NCBI GenBank assembly: GCA_947449255.1
Contig: CANFQX010000004.1
Span: forward strand, 62,001 to 126,000
Direction of reading: 5' to 3'
DNA from: Pseudobdellovibrionaceae bacterium
GTDB taxonomy: Bacteria; Bdellovibrionota; Bdellovibrionia; Bdellovibrionales; Bdellovibrionaceae
DNA: 64,000 bases
The position numbers and the translations under genes are program-made. Shown in pieces: positions 16,255-24,948 of the stretch (its first letter is position 1; each line of letters begins with the position of its first letter). The notes below the pieces were generated by a model. It was not told where the DNA came from. It did not search any database and saw only the letters and a list, made by a program, of their open reading frames with translations.

Positions 16255-17631
16255 TCACACCATTTTTTCTGGTCTCACTATCTTATCAAATTCTTCGCCA
16301 GAGAGGAGTCCAAGATTAATAACTTCCTCACGCAAACTTGTGCCATTTTTGTAGGCAGACTTAGCGACTTTCGCTGAATTATCATAGCCAATATAGGGAT
16401 TTAGCGCCGTCACCAACATCAAAGACTGCTCTAAATTTTTTTGAATTTGCTTTAGATTTGGCTTTAGGCCCAGTAAACAATGATCCGTAAACGATTCACA
16501 GGCATCAGCAAGCAATCTTATAGAATTCAAGACGTTAAAAACAATCATGGGTTTAAATACATTCAATTCAAAATGTCCGGAGGCCCCGCCAATGGAGGTC
16601 GCCACATGATTTCCCATGACTTGGGCACAGACCATCGTCATGGCCTCGCTCTGAGTTGGATTCACTTTTCCGGGCATAATTGAACTCCCCGGTTCATTTT
16701 CCGGCAACAAAAGCTCTCCGATCCCACAGCGCGGACCAGATCCCAGCAGTCGGATGTCATTGGCGATCTTCATCAATGACACTGCCACAGAATTCAAAGC
16801 TCCACTGAGCTCCACCAAAGCGTCATGAGCTGCCAGGGCTTCGAATTTATTTTCCGCCGTCACAAAGGGAATCTGAGTTTCCTTCGCAATAGCAAGAGCC
16901 ACCTCCACCGCAAACTTGGGATGAGTGTTTAAGCCCGTTCCCACCGCAGTGCCGCCGAGGGCCAACTCATACAGGGAGGGCAAAGTCTTTTTCACTCTTT
17001 GAATTCCATGCTTCAATTGCGTTGCATATCCGGAGAACTCCTGCCCAAGAGTCAAAGGTGTCGCGTCCATCAAGTGTGTTCGCCCGATTTTTATAATCTC
17101 ATTAAATTCAGTTTGTTTTTCTGCGAGCGCTAGGTGCATTTTGCTGATCATTGGCAACAACCGACTAAAAATCTGCTCGACGACAGCAATATGCATCGCC
17201 GTTGGAAACGTATCATTGGAAGACTGCCCCTTATTGACATCATCATTGGGATGAATCTCATGGCTGGGCAAATTCAAGTTCAGCAACTGCATAGCACGAT
17301 TTGCAATCACTTCATTGGCGTTCATATTGGTCTGAGTGCCAGACCCCGTCTGCCAAACGACCAAGGGGAAATGCTGGTCTAATTGACCGCCTATGACTTC
17401 ATCAGCTGCTTGAATGATAAGATCTGCTTTTCGATCTTCCAAAACTCCCAATTGCCTGTTGGTTTCTGCTGCACATTTTTTAATTATCCCTAGGGCTCTG
17501 ATCATTTCCCTGGGGAAAAGATCTCCCCCAATACGAAAATTTTCCTTTGATCTTTGAGTCTGTGCTCCCCACAATTTATCGTCGGGAACATTCACATCAC
17601 CAAAAGAATCTTTCTCAATGCGAAAACCCAT
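16255..17631 (-). CDS. fumC: Fumarate hydratase class II
   Basis: 458 residues, the usual size. Diagnostic motifs are [32 protein letters not shown] (catalytic His region) and the signature [13 protein letters not shown] containing the catalytic Ser loop. [11 protein letters not shown] separates fumarase from aspartase and argininosuccinate lyase. It converts fumarate to malate in the TCA cycle as a homotetramer without an iron-sulfur cluster. It follows the SDR gene by 25 bp on the same strand. Confidence 0.97.
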   Translation of the reverse strand: MGFRIEKDSFGDVNVPDDKLWGAQTQRSKENFRIGGDLFPREMIRALGIIKKCAAETNRQLGVLEDRKADLIIQAADEVIGGQLDQHFPLVVWQTGSGTQTNMNANEVIANRAMQLLNLNLPSHEIHPNDDVNKGQSSNDTFPTAMHIAVVEQIFSRLLPMISKMHLALAEKQTEFNEIIKIGRTHLMDATPLTLGQEFSGYATQLKHGIQRVKKTLPSLYELALGGTAVGTGLNTHPKFAVEVALAIAKETQIPFVTAENKFEALAAHDALVELSGALNSVAVSLMKIANDIRLLGSGPRCGIGELLLPENEPGSSIMPGKVNPTQSEAMTMVCAQVMGNHVATSIGGASGHFELNVFKPMIVFNVLNSIRLLADACESFTDHCLLGLKPNLKQIQKNLEQSLMLVTALNPYIGYDNSAKVAKSAYKNGTSLREEVINLGLLSGEEFDKIVRPEKMV

Positions 17632-17656
17632 TTTTAGAACTCCATTAGAATTTGTT

Positions 17657-18427
17657 TTAAATTTCTCGATGAACCATGCCCACGTGGGCTTGGTCCGTGG
17701 GATAAATTACAAGCTCTTGAATATTGACATGTTGAGGCCGAGCCACACACCAGGCAATTGTTTCGGCGATATCTTCAGGCTTCAGCGGATTCATGTTGGC
17801 ATAGACACTGTCGGCTTTTTTCTGATCCCCTAGGCGAACCAGGGAAAACTCAGTGTTGACCATGCCTGGTTCAATATTTGTGACTCGGATATTTGTGCCC
17901 ATCAGATCCATTCTTAAGCCCTCTGAAAGCGCACGCACGGCGAATTTTGTAGCGCAGTAAACACCGCCACCTTGATAAATCCAACGACCAGCCACCGAGC
18001 CTATATTAACAATATGACCCGATTTTTTTTTGATCATATGAGGCAAAACTCCTCGAGTCATCGCCAGCAGCCCTATGATATTGGTGTCGATCATTGCATC
18101 CCAATCCTCCAAGCTCCCCTCTTGCATCTTCTCCGTCCCCTTTGCTAATCCGGCATTGTTGACGAGCACTGCAAGATGATCGAGCTCTGCATAATGGGCC
18201 TTTAAAAACTCACTGGTTTGATAGCGATCTGAAATATCAAAAGACGCTTTTTTAATTGCTATTTTATGTTGATATTTTGCGTGCAAATGACCTTCAAGGG
18301 CGTCCAATCGAGAAGATCGCCGTCCAGTAATCAGTAAATTATAGCCATAGGCAGCTAGAGCATCGGCTGTTGCCCATCCTATTCCTGAAGTCGCACCCGT
18401 AATTAAAGCCCATTTACTCACATTCAT
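17657..18427 (-). CDS. Short-chain dehydrogenase/reductase (YdfG-like)
   Basis: The start is set at ATG 18427 because GGGAG lies five bases upstream; a GTG two codons earlier is less likely. The Rossmann motif [16 protein letters not shown] ([11 protein letters not shown]), the catalytic Ser in NIGSVAGRW and YCATK (YxxxK) are all present. Length (about 256) and the [23 protein letters not shown] tail resemble YdfG/3-hydroxy acid dehydrogenase enzymes that reduce malonic semialdehyde or oxidise serine; the substrate is not certain. It is the first gene of the fumC operon. Confidence 0.9.
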   Translation of the reverse strand: MNVSKWALITGATSGIGWATADALAAYGYNLLITGRRSSRLDALEGHLHAKYQHKIAIKKASFDISDRYQTSEFLKAHYAELDHLAVLVNNAGLAKGTEKMQEGSLEDWDAMIDTNIIGLLAMTRGVLPHMIKKKSGHIVNIGSVAGRWIYQGGGVYCATKFAVRALSEGLRMDLMGTNIRVTNIEPGMVNTEFSLVRLGDQKKADSVYANMNPLKPEDIAETIAWCVARPQHVNIQELVIYPTDQAHVGMVHREI

Positions 18428-18564
18428 AAGCACTCCCGATGGTTTTCCAATTTAAAGCCCATTCATCCACTTATGTTCCGTGCGGATCTCGCCTTTGGGT
18501 AGCAGATACGCGTTACAGCCCCCTAAAAATTCCATACAACTTAATAACGCAGCGTGTGGCAAAT

Positions 18565-18579
18565 AGGTACGGCGTACCT
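18565..18579. other. Short dyad ahead of the YchJ-like gene
   Basis: AGGTAC-GGC-GTACCT followed by TTTTT, about 30 bp before the gene start. It could be a small operator or a weak terminator. Confidence 0.3.
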
Positions 18580-18609
18580 TTTTCTGATAAAAAAGTTTAG
18601 GTTGGGGCC

Positions 18610-19017
18610 ATGAAATGTCCATGTGGTTCACAAAAAAAATATTCTGAGTGTTGCGGTCCTTATCATACTGGAGCAGAGAAGGCTCCAACAGCGGAGGCTT
18701 TAATGCGCTCTCGCTATAGCGCCTTTGCTAAAAATCAAATGGCCTATTTGCGTGAAACGACAGATCCGCAAACTTTGCTCGGCATCGACGATGAAGCCAA
18801 TCAAGAGTGGGCTGATCGAGCAAAGTTTTTAAAGCTTGAAATCCTTCACACCGAAGAAAAAGGCACCAAGGGTATTGTTGAATTCAAAGCCCTCTATTCG
18901 GTTGAAGACGAAGAGTACGTCCATCACGAAGTCAGCACTTTCCGAAAGCAAGCTGGAGTTTGGTTTTTTAAATCTGGCAAAGTTAAACAACAGGCAAAAA
19001 TTCAGGCTAATGCATGA
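18610..19017 (+). CDS. YchJ-like SEC-C motif protein (UPF0225)
   Basis: 135 residues. The N-terminus MKCPCGSQKKYSECCGPYHTG is a SEC-C-type zinc-binding motif (CxCxnCC), followed by ALMRSRYSAFAKNQMAYL, the conserved block of YchJ/UPF0225 proteins. The rest is an NTF2-like fold (beta strands KGIVEFKALYSV and WFFKSGKV). Function in bacteria is not established; zinc binding is expected. The stop overlaps the next start as ATGA (19014-19017), so it forms an operon with the EVE and Dus genes. Confidence 0.9.
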   Translation: MKCPCGSQKKYSECCGPYHTGAEKAPTAEALMRSRYSAFAKNQMAYLRETTDPQTLLGIDDEANQEWADRAKFLKLEILHTEEKGTKGIVEFKALYSVEDEEYVHHEVSTFRKQAGVWFFKSGKVKQQAKIQANA

Positions 19018-19472
19018 ATTACTGGCTGATGAAATCAGAACCCGATGTTTATTCAATTGATCAATTGAATAAAGACAAAACCACATGGTGGGAAGGGGTT
19101 CGTAATTATCAAGCCCGAAACTTTATGATGAAAAACATGAAGGTTGGCGATGCTGTTTTATTTTACCACTCCAATGCAGAGCCACCTGGAATAGCAGGAC
19201 TTGCGGTGATTTCAAAAAACGCCATGCCTGACAAATTGCAGTTTGATCCTAAATCGGATTATTTTGACCCCAAAGCCACCTTAGATAAGCCAGTTTGGTT
19301 TTGCGTTGAAGTTGAGTTTCAACAAAAATTCAAACACTTCATCAGCCTTCAAAAAATTCGCGAACAAGACGACCTCAAAGACATGAGTGTCCTGCAAAAA
19401 GGCTCTCGCCTTTCCGTGCAGCCCTTAGAGCAAAAGCATTTTGAAATCGTCCAGGAATTGGGCGGCTTATAA
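19014..19472 (+). CDS. EVE domain protein (YTH-related fold)
   Basis: 152 residues, a complete stand-alone EVE domain: MNYWLMKSEPDVYSIDQL, then TTWWEGVRNYQARNFM, VGDAVLFYHSNAEPPGIAGLA and the C-terminal RLSVQPL strand. EVE domains belong to the PUA/YTH superfamily and bind modified bases. Proteins of this exact type (thymocyte nuclear protein 1-like) are widespread with unclear function. It sits between a YchJ homologue and a dihydrouridine synthase in an operon, which suggests RNA metabolism, though this is inference. Confidence 0.93.
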   Translation: MNYWLMKSEPDVYSIDQLNKDKTTWWEGVRNYQARNFMMKNMKVGDAVLFYHSNAEPPGIAGLAVISKNAMPDKLQFDPKSDYFDPKATLDKPVWFCVEVEFQQKFKHFISLQKIREQDDLKDMSVLQKGSRLSVQPLEQKHFEIVQELGGL

Positions 19473-19474
19473 AA

Positions 19475-20440
19475 ATGAAGTTGTACCTTGCCCCCATGGA
19501 AGGCGTTGTTGACTGGGTCATGCGAGACACCCTGACCAAAATTGGCGGCATCGATCAATGCGTGACCGAATTTTTGCGAGTCACAGACCGACTTCATCCC
19601 GATAGCATTTTCTATAAAAATTGCCCCGAACTTAAAACTGGTTCTCGAACAAGATGGGGAACCCCGATCTTTGTTCAATTGTTGGGTGGTCAAGCCGAGC
19701 CCCTTGCGCTGAATGCTGAAAGAGCAGTTCAATTAGGCGCCCTTGGCATAGATCTCAATTTTGGTTGCCCTGCAAAAACGGTCAATCGCCATGACGGTGG
19801 TGCAAGTTTACTTAAATCCTGCGATCGACTTTACACCATTATCAGCACTGTTCGAAAAATTGTTCCCGAAAATATTCCAGTGACCGCAAAAATTCGACTG
19901 GGTTTTGATGACCCTTCAAAATGCATTGAAATTGCCCAAGCTGTTGCTGAAGCTCGGGCCACTTGGCTCACCGTTCACTGTCGAACAAAAACAGATGGCT
20001 ACAAACCACCTGCTTACTGGGAGTGGATCCCTCAAATCAGAGAGAAAAATCCAGGCCTAAAAATTATCGCCAATGGAGAAATCTGGAACGTCGATGACTT
20101 TAAGCGCTGTGTTGAAGTCACACAATGCCAAGATTACATGATTGGCCGAGGCGTATTGAGCAATCCCTTTTTATTTAAACAGATCCAGCAATCCTTGGCC
20201 TGCGATCTAAAAACAAACCCGGTTGAAGAAATGAACTGGAACAACACAAAAGTGATGCTGCCCCATTTTTTCGAAGCCTCGCAAATCCATATCAATGAAC
20301 TCTTTGCTGTATCTAGAACAAAGCAATGGCTGCGCGCCATCTCGCTAAAAAATGAAGAAGCTAAAGAAGCCTTTGATCAACTTAAAATCCTTGAAAATCC
20401 GGAAGAGTTTAAAATTTTGTTAGAGCGTTTGACTAGGTAG
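19475..20440 (+). CDS. tRNA-dihydrouridine synthase (DusC-like)
   Basis: 321 residues with the Dus TIM-barrel: LAPMEGVVDW at the FMN-binding start, VQLLGG, and the catalytic Cys in DLNFGCPAKTVNRHDGGASLL (Cys at about residue 100). TVHCRTKTDGY and ANGEIWNVDDF are the phosphate-binding strands, and MIGRGVLSNPFLF closes the barrel. The length fits DusC, which reduces U16 of tRNA with NADPH. It starts two bases after the EVE gene and ends the operon. Confidence 0.94.
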   Translation: MKLYLAPMEGVVDWVMRDTLTKIGGIDQCVTEFLRVTDRLHPDSIFYKNCPELKTGSRTRWGTPIFVQLLGGQAEPLALNAERAVQLGALGIDLNFGCPAKTVNRHDGGASLLKSCDRLYTIISTVRKIVPENIPVTAKIRLGFDDPSKCIEIAQAVAEARATWLTVHCRTKTDGYKPPAYWEWIPQIREKNPGLKIIANGEIWNVDDFKRCVEVTQCQDYMIGRGVLSNPFLFKQIQQSLACDLKTNPVEEMNWNNTKVMLPHFFEASQIHINELFAVSRTKQWLRAISLKNEEAKEAFDQLKILENPEEFKILLERLTR

Positions 20441-20518
20441 GAGGATGCCCATTGCCTCACGGCAACCTTTCCTCAGTTAATTTTATTACTTGAGCATCAT
20501 GGCGACTCTGAATTCTAA

Positions 20519-20650
20519 ATGAAAGCTTCTTACTGGGCTTTCGGCCTGAGCTTTTTCACTTTAGATTTTCTCTTAACTTTCTGGCTCTTTTTACCGACCA
20601 GTGAAGTGTGGGAGTTTATTTCATATGCCCAAAAAATTTCTAGATTCTAA
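20519..20650 (+). CDS. Possible 43-residue membrane peptide overlapping the efflux adaptor start
   Basis: ATG at 20519 opens a 43-codon frame ending TAA at 20650. The protein begins MKASYWAFGLSFFTL and is strongly hydrophobic over residues 5-27, one membrane span with a polar C-terminus. It overlaps the first 26 bp of the adaptor gene in another frame. No convincing Shine-Dalgarno precedes it. It could be a small coupled protein or chance. Confidence 0.25.
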   Translation: MKASYWAFGLSFFTLDFLLTFWLFLPTSEVWEFISYAQKISRF

Positions 20651-21749
20651 AATCACCTTGCCAGCTCTTGTCTGTGCCCTTGCTGTTAGTAGTGGTACAG
20701 TGGTTTATCAAATTTTTTTTCCAAAAATTAAAGCTAATGAAACCTACAGTAAAACTTATAATCAAGAAAAATTTCCCGCTGTCAGTATTATTGAAAGTCT
20801 TCGCAAAGACTTGCGTAGAGTTTTTAAAAGTTATGCAACGGTACAAGGCTGGAAGGAAGTAACGATAAGACCAGCCTCTCAAGCTACCGTTAGAAAAATA
20901 CTCGTAAAAGTTGGCGATCCAGTAGATGTCCAGCAAGTTCTCTTACTTACAGGATCCGAAATTCAACGTCTTAAAAACGACTTAGAAAAAATTGATTTTG
21001 AACTTAGGAACCTAGATTTTACTGTCACCTTGGCTTTAGCAAAAAAGAATTTCCTGTCCAATAAAGAGTTTAGACAACGAGAGCTTGAACACAAAGCAAG
21101 TCTGATCAGAGCGCAATTAAGTAAACTAGAAACAGCCGAAAGCATTCAATCACCAATCAAGGGTGTTGTTGCAGAACTAGGGTTTAAAGAAGGCGACTTT
21201 ATTGATAACAACAACAGTGCAAGCATCCGAATAATTGATATTACAAAATTAAAAATTCAACTCTATGTACCACAGGACATCGTTTCATATCTATCGCTGA
21301 ACCAAGAAGTCAGTCTAAAAAAATCCGCGGACTCAGATCCCATAAGCGCAAGCTTGCTTTCTATTTCACCCAGTGTTGATTCAAGAACTGGATCAGTATT
21401 TGTCGAAGTTGTCATCGAGAAGGCTCCCCCGACTCTAGTGGCAGGAATGTTTGTCGAAGTCGAGTTGCCACTTGAAAAAGCGGATCAAGCCATCAGCGTT
21501 CCCACACAAGCTGTGATCTATGAAGCTGGCAAGGCCTACGTCTATAAGCTTAGTCCTCTGAAAAACCGAGGAGTCGCATCCAAAGATGATCTTCGCGAAT
21601 TAGCACAGGTAAATAAAATCCCAGTAGTCATCGGCGTTAAACAAGGTGAATTAGTACAGATCTCAGAGGGATTAGAACAGTTTGATCAAGTCGTGGTACA
21701 GGGTCTTGGGCCTTTGTCTAATGGTGCTACGGTAGAGGTTATTCGCTAA
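20625..21749 (+). CDS. RND efflux periplasmic adaptor (membrane fusion protein)
   Basis: The start is ATG 20625, ten bases after GGGAG; a GTG at 20601 is also in frame but lies upstream of that site. An N-terminal hydrophobic segment (about residues 9-27) anchors the protein. Then come a lipoyl half-motif (KILVKVGDPVDVQQVLLL), a short alpha hairpin (about 115-170), SPIKGVVAELGFKEGDFI (second lipoyl half), a beta-barrel, and the membrane-proximal domain with ISEGLEQFDQVVVQGLG. It bridges the permeases and outer-membrane channel. It is the first gene of a run with two permease genes. Confidence 0.92.
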   Translation: MPKKFLDSKITLPALVCALAVSSGTVVYQIFFPKIKANETYSKTYNQEKFPAVSIIESLRKDLRRVFKSYATVQGWKEVTIRPASQATVRKILVKVGDPVDVQQVLLLTGSEIQRLKNDLEKIDFELRNLDFTVTLALAKKNFLSNKEFRQRELEHKASLIRAQLSKLETAESIQSPIKGVVAELGFKEGDFIDNNNSASIRIIDITKLKIQLYVPQDIVSYLSLNQEVSLKKSADSDPISASLLSISPSVDSRTGSVFVEVVIEKAPPTLVAGMFVEVELPLEKADQAISVPTQAVIYEAGKAYVYKLSPLKNRGVASKDDLRELAQVNKIPVVIGVKQGELVQISEGLEQFDQVVVQGLGPLSNGATVEVIR

Positions 21750-21783
21750 CCTTTCTACTCGTCGCTTGCTAAGATCATATGGA

Positions 21784-24700
21784 ATGATTGAATTTTTTGT
21801 CAAAAGACCCATCTCAGCTTTGGTGATCTGTATTGGTATTTTGGTCCTTGGATCAATTTCATATCAGCGAATTCCTATTCAATTAATGCCAGAAATGAAT
21901 ATTCCAGAATTCAAAATAATTACTTCCTGGGGAAGTGCAACTTCAGAGGAAGTTGAAAACCAAATTACAATCCCCATAGAGCGCGCCGTTTCCACTGTCT
22001 CTGGCTTGAAGTCGACCTCTTCACGTTCACTGAAGGGCACTTCTGAAATACTTCTAAAATTCAAATCAAACATCGACATTCCAAAAGTCGTATCAGAAAT
22101 AAAGGATCGCCTGGATGGCGTAGTCCTCCCTGATGGCTCAAAAAAACCTCGGATCGTTCGCTTTCAATCGTCCAGTCAATCCGTAGCAGAATATCTTATA
22201 CAGCCAAAGATTGATCTAAAATCACTTTCAGAAATTCAAATTGACATAGAAGATGGCATAAAAAGGGAACTTGAGAAAATTGATGGAGTTGCATTGGTAC
22301 AACTCATCGGTGTGCCACAAAAATTAATCAAAATAGATATCAATCCCATTGCAATGCAGAGCTTTGGCCTCAGTTTACAAAGCATCACAGACTCAATTCA
22401 GAATCAGAACCGCACAGCACAAACAGGACAGATTGATTACCAAGGACAAACGATTCCAGTAAAAGTTGGAAAGCAGCTCGAATCAAAAGAAGAACTGCTT
22501 GCTGTTACTCTAAAGACGGAAGGCCAGAAGGCGGTCCGCCTATCAGACATTGCACAGGTCAATCAGGTTAATCTGGAAGATGGCAAAGTTCGGATGAACT
22601 CAAAATCCGCCATTCTTCTGCAAATAAAAAAGGAAGCAGAGGCAAATACAGTTACCGTTGGTCGCCAGGCGCGAGAAATGATGAGCAATTACATTCGAGA
22701 AAACAAAAATGATTATAACATTGTTGATTTTTCAGACCAAGGTAAAGAGATTGAAATGGCGGTAAATAACGTCAAGGAATCCGTCATTACTGGTGCCATC
22801 TTAGCAGCTTTCATTATTTATCTTCTTTTACAATCAGGTTGGACAAGCTTTGTAATTACATCGGCAATTCCCATTTCATTAATGATAACTTTGATTTTGA
22901 TGTACTTCACTGGAGTCACCTTGAATCTCATGTCACTGGCTGGCCTTGCCCTCGGCGTTGGAATGCTTGTCGACAACTCAACTGTCGTACTAGGTAGTAT
23001 TTATGAAAAAGGACTTGAGACGAAGAGTCTTTTTGAAGCCGCTATATTCGGAACGCAAAACGTAGTGGGTGCTATTACCTCAAGCACCTTATCAACAATT
23101 GCAGTTTTTGCTCCGCTCGTTTTTATCGAAGGTGAAATTGGTTTTCTATTTAAAGATGTAGCATTAACGATGTGCTATTCTATTTTTGCTTCTCTACTGG
23201 TGGCAGTAACGGTTGTTCCTTGTTTGACCACACAAAAAAGAAGCTTCATCAAAAATAAACATATGAAACCTTTTAAAGTATCTATTCCTCCAACAAAAGG
23301 CCTTGTTGATTCAAGTAAATTGGCTCTCGATCTTCACTTAGCAGCATTTCGTCATATTTTTGAGCTCCGCCATTTTCTTCGACTTGAGTCTAAAGTATTG
23401 AAAAGATTTAATGACCGATTAGGCAAAGTGCACGACTTTGCTTTAAACCTAATACAGTCAATTTTATTTCTATTTGAAAAGCGCCTGGATCGTATCATTC
23501 CTTTCTGGATAAATCGGATTAGAGCAGGCGGATTAGTAATTATAGGAACCGTATTGATTGGTGCTGGCATCATTTCTTCCCTAGGTGCTGATCTTTTCCC
23601 AGAAGAAAAAATTAACAAGATACAATTTCAGCTACTATTTCCTCCATCACGAATTGTTAAGACAAACGAGGAACAGATATATAGAATCGAAAACAGACTG
23701 GGTAATAATCCCCTAATTCAAAATATTATTATAGAAGGTGATCCCCTTTCCAAATCAGTCTATCGCCTAACTGTCTTTACCAAAGAGGGACAAATTGACA
23801 ATACTACCAAGGATGTTGTAACTGCACTCGGCGAAACTCCTGACCTTCAGTTCAACAGGCAGAAACAAAGTGTCTTTGGTGGGCAGAAACCTATTCAGCT
23901 TTTACTTTTTAATGACGACCTTAACCAACTTAAAAAATCAGCGACAGACGTGATGAGTGATATTTCTCGACTTAAAGGACTTTCTGATTTGGAATCGAAT
24001 CTAGACATCTGGACTGGTCAGATACAAGTTAATTTAATTCCTGAAAAAATGAGCTATCTTGGAATTGATCCAAATGCGTTCATCTCTTTGTCGCAAAGTC
24101 TTTTGGATTCAACAATATTGCCTCCTTTTGCATTTGGAACAAATATTCTTCAAGCCAAAGCACAGGCCTCACCAAGCTTCGTAAATGATATAGATTCTCT
24201 GGGCAATATTGCCCTTGAATTGGACCAGAATCGAAGAATTTACCTTAGACAAATTTCAGAAATTAAAAACGTAAGCCTTCCTGCCGAACTTCGCAGGGAG
24301 GACCGAACTCGCGTAGCTGTAATCCAAGCGAACCTAAATGGATGGGATCTTGAAAAAGCATCAACTGAAATCAAAAACAAAATCGACAAATTAAAAACCG
24401 AATGGAAATTTGGTGGCCAAAAAGAAGAGCAAGAGAAAAGCACCAAAAACTTGTTCCTTGCAATAGCTTTTTCAATATTTTTAATCTACCTGATATCTGC
24501 TTCTCAATTTGAGAGCTTAACACAACCCTTTGTGGTCTTACTCGCGGTTCCCTCTTCAATTTTGGGGGTTGGAATTTTTCTGATACTTTTCGGTCTGAAT
24601 TTTTCTGCCTTAGTTTTAGTTGGATTTATAATACTTGTCGGAGCTAGCGTAAATACTTCGATCGTCATGGTCGACTATGCAAATCAACTTATGATTGAAG

Positions 24701-24948
24701 GTGCAAACGCAAAAGTTGCAATAATTCAGGCAACAAAAAAACGTATGAGATCCATTGTCGTAACGACAGCTGCAAACATTTTGGGACTTTTACCTATGGC
24801 GTTTAGCTTTGGTGAACCTGGTTCTTCTATGCAACAACCCCTGTCTGTCACTTTGATCGGTGGACTTCTTAGTTCAACGCTAATTACGTTGATGATTGTT
24901 CCTGCATTTTATGTATTAATCAGAGGGAATGGAACCAATGCTTCTTAG
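21784..24948 (+). CDS. RND efflux permease, first of a pair
   Basis: Start set at MIEFFVKRPISAL, the normal family N-terminus; a TTG six codons upstream is in frame. About 1,054 residues with the duplicated RND architecture: TM1, a large periplasmic loop, TM2-6, TM7, a second loop, TM8-12. The TM4 proton-relay motif reads GMLVDNSTVVLGS, with Asn where AcrB has the second Asp. The TM10 region reads LVGASVNTSIVMVDYANQL. It overlaps the next permease gene by 20 bp. The pair suggests a heteromeric pump as in MdtBC; the substrate is unknown. Confidence 0.94.
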   Translation: MIEFFVKRPISALVICIGILVLGSISYQRIPIQLMPEMNIPEFKIITSWGSATSEEVENQITIPIERAVSTVSGLKSTSSRSLKGTSEILLKFKSNIDIPKVVSEIKDRLDGVVLPDGSKKPRIVRFQSSSQSVAEYLIQPKIDLKSLSEIQIDIEDGIKRELEKIDGVALVQLIGVPQKLIKIDINPIAMQSFGLSLQSITDSIQNQNRTAQTGQIDYQGQTIPVKVGKQLESKEELLAVTLKTEGQKAVRLSDIAQVNQVNLEDGKVRMNSKSAILLQIKKEAEANTVTVGRQAREMMSNYIRENKNDYNIVDFSDQGKEIEMAVNNVKESVITGAILAAFIIYLLLQSGWTSFVITSAIPISLMITLILMYFTGVTLNLMSLAGLALGVGMLVDNSTVVLGSIYEKGLETKSLFEAAIFGTQNVVGAITSSTLSTIAVFAPLVFIEGEIGFLFKDVALTMCYSIFASLLVAVTVVPCLTTQKRSFIKNKHMKPFKVSIPPTKGLVDSSKLALDLHLAAFRHIFELRHFLRLESKVLKRFNDRLGKVHDFALNLIQSILFLFEKRLDRIIPFWINRIRAGGLVIIGTVLIGAGIISSLGADLFPEEKINKIQFQLLFPPSRIVKTNEEQIYRIENRLGNNPLIQNIIIEGDPLSKSVYRLTVFTKEGQIDNTTKDVVTALGETPDLQFNRQKQSVFGGQKPIQLLLFNDDLNQLKKSATDVMSDISRLKGLSDLESNLDIWTGQIQVNLIPEKMSYLGIDPNAFISLSQSLLDSTILPPFAFGTNILQAKAQASPSFVNDIDSLGNIALELDQNRRIYLRQISEIKNVSLPAELRREDRTRVAVIQANLNGWDLEKASTEIKNKIDKLKTEWKFGGQKEEQEKSTKNLFLAIAFSIFLIYLISASQFESLTQPFVVLLAVPSSILGVGIFLILFGLNFSALVLVGFIILVGASVNTSIVMVDYANQLMIEGANAKVAIIQATKKRMRSIVVTTAANILGLLPMAFSFGEPGSSMQQPLSVTLIGGLLSSTLITLMIVPAFYVLIRGNGTNAS

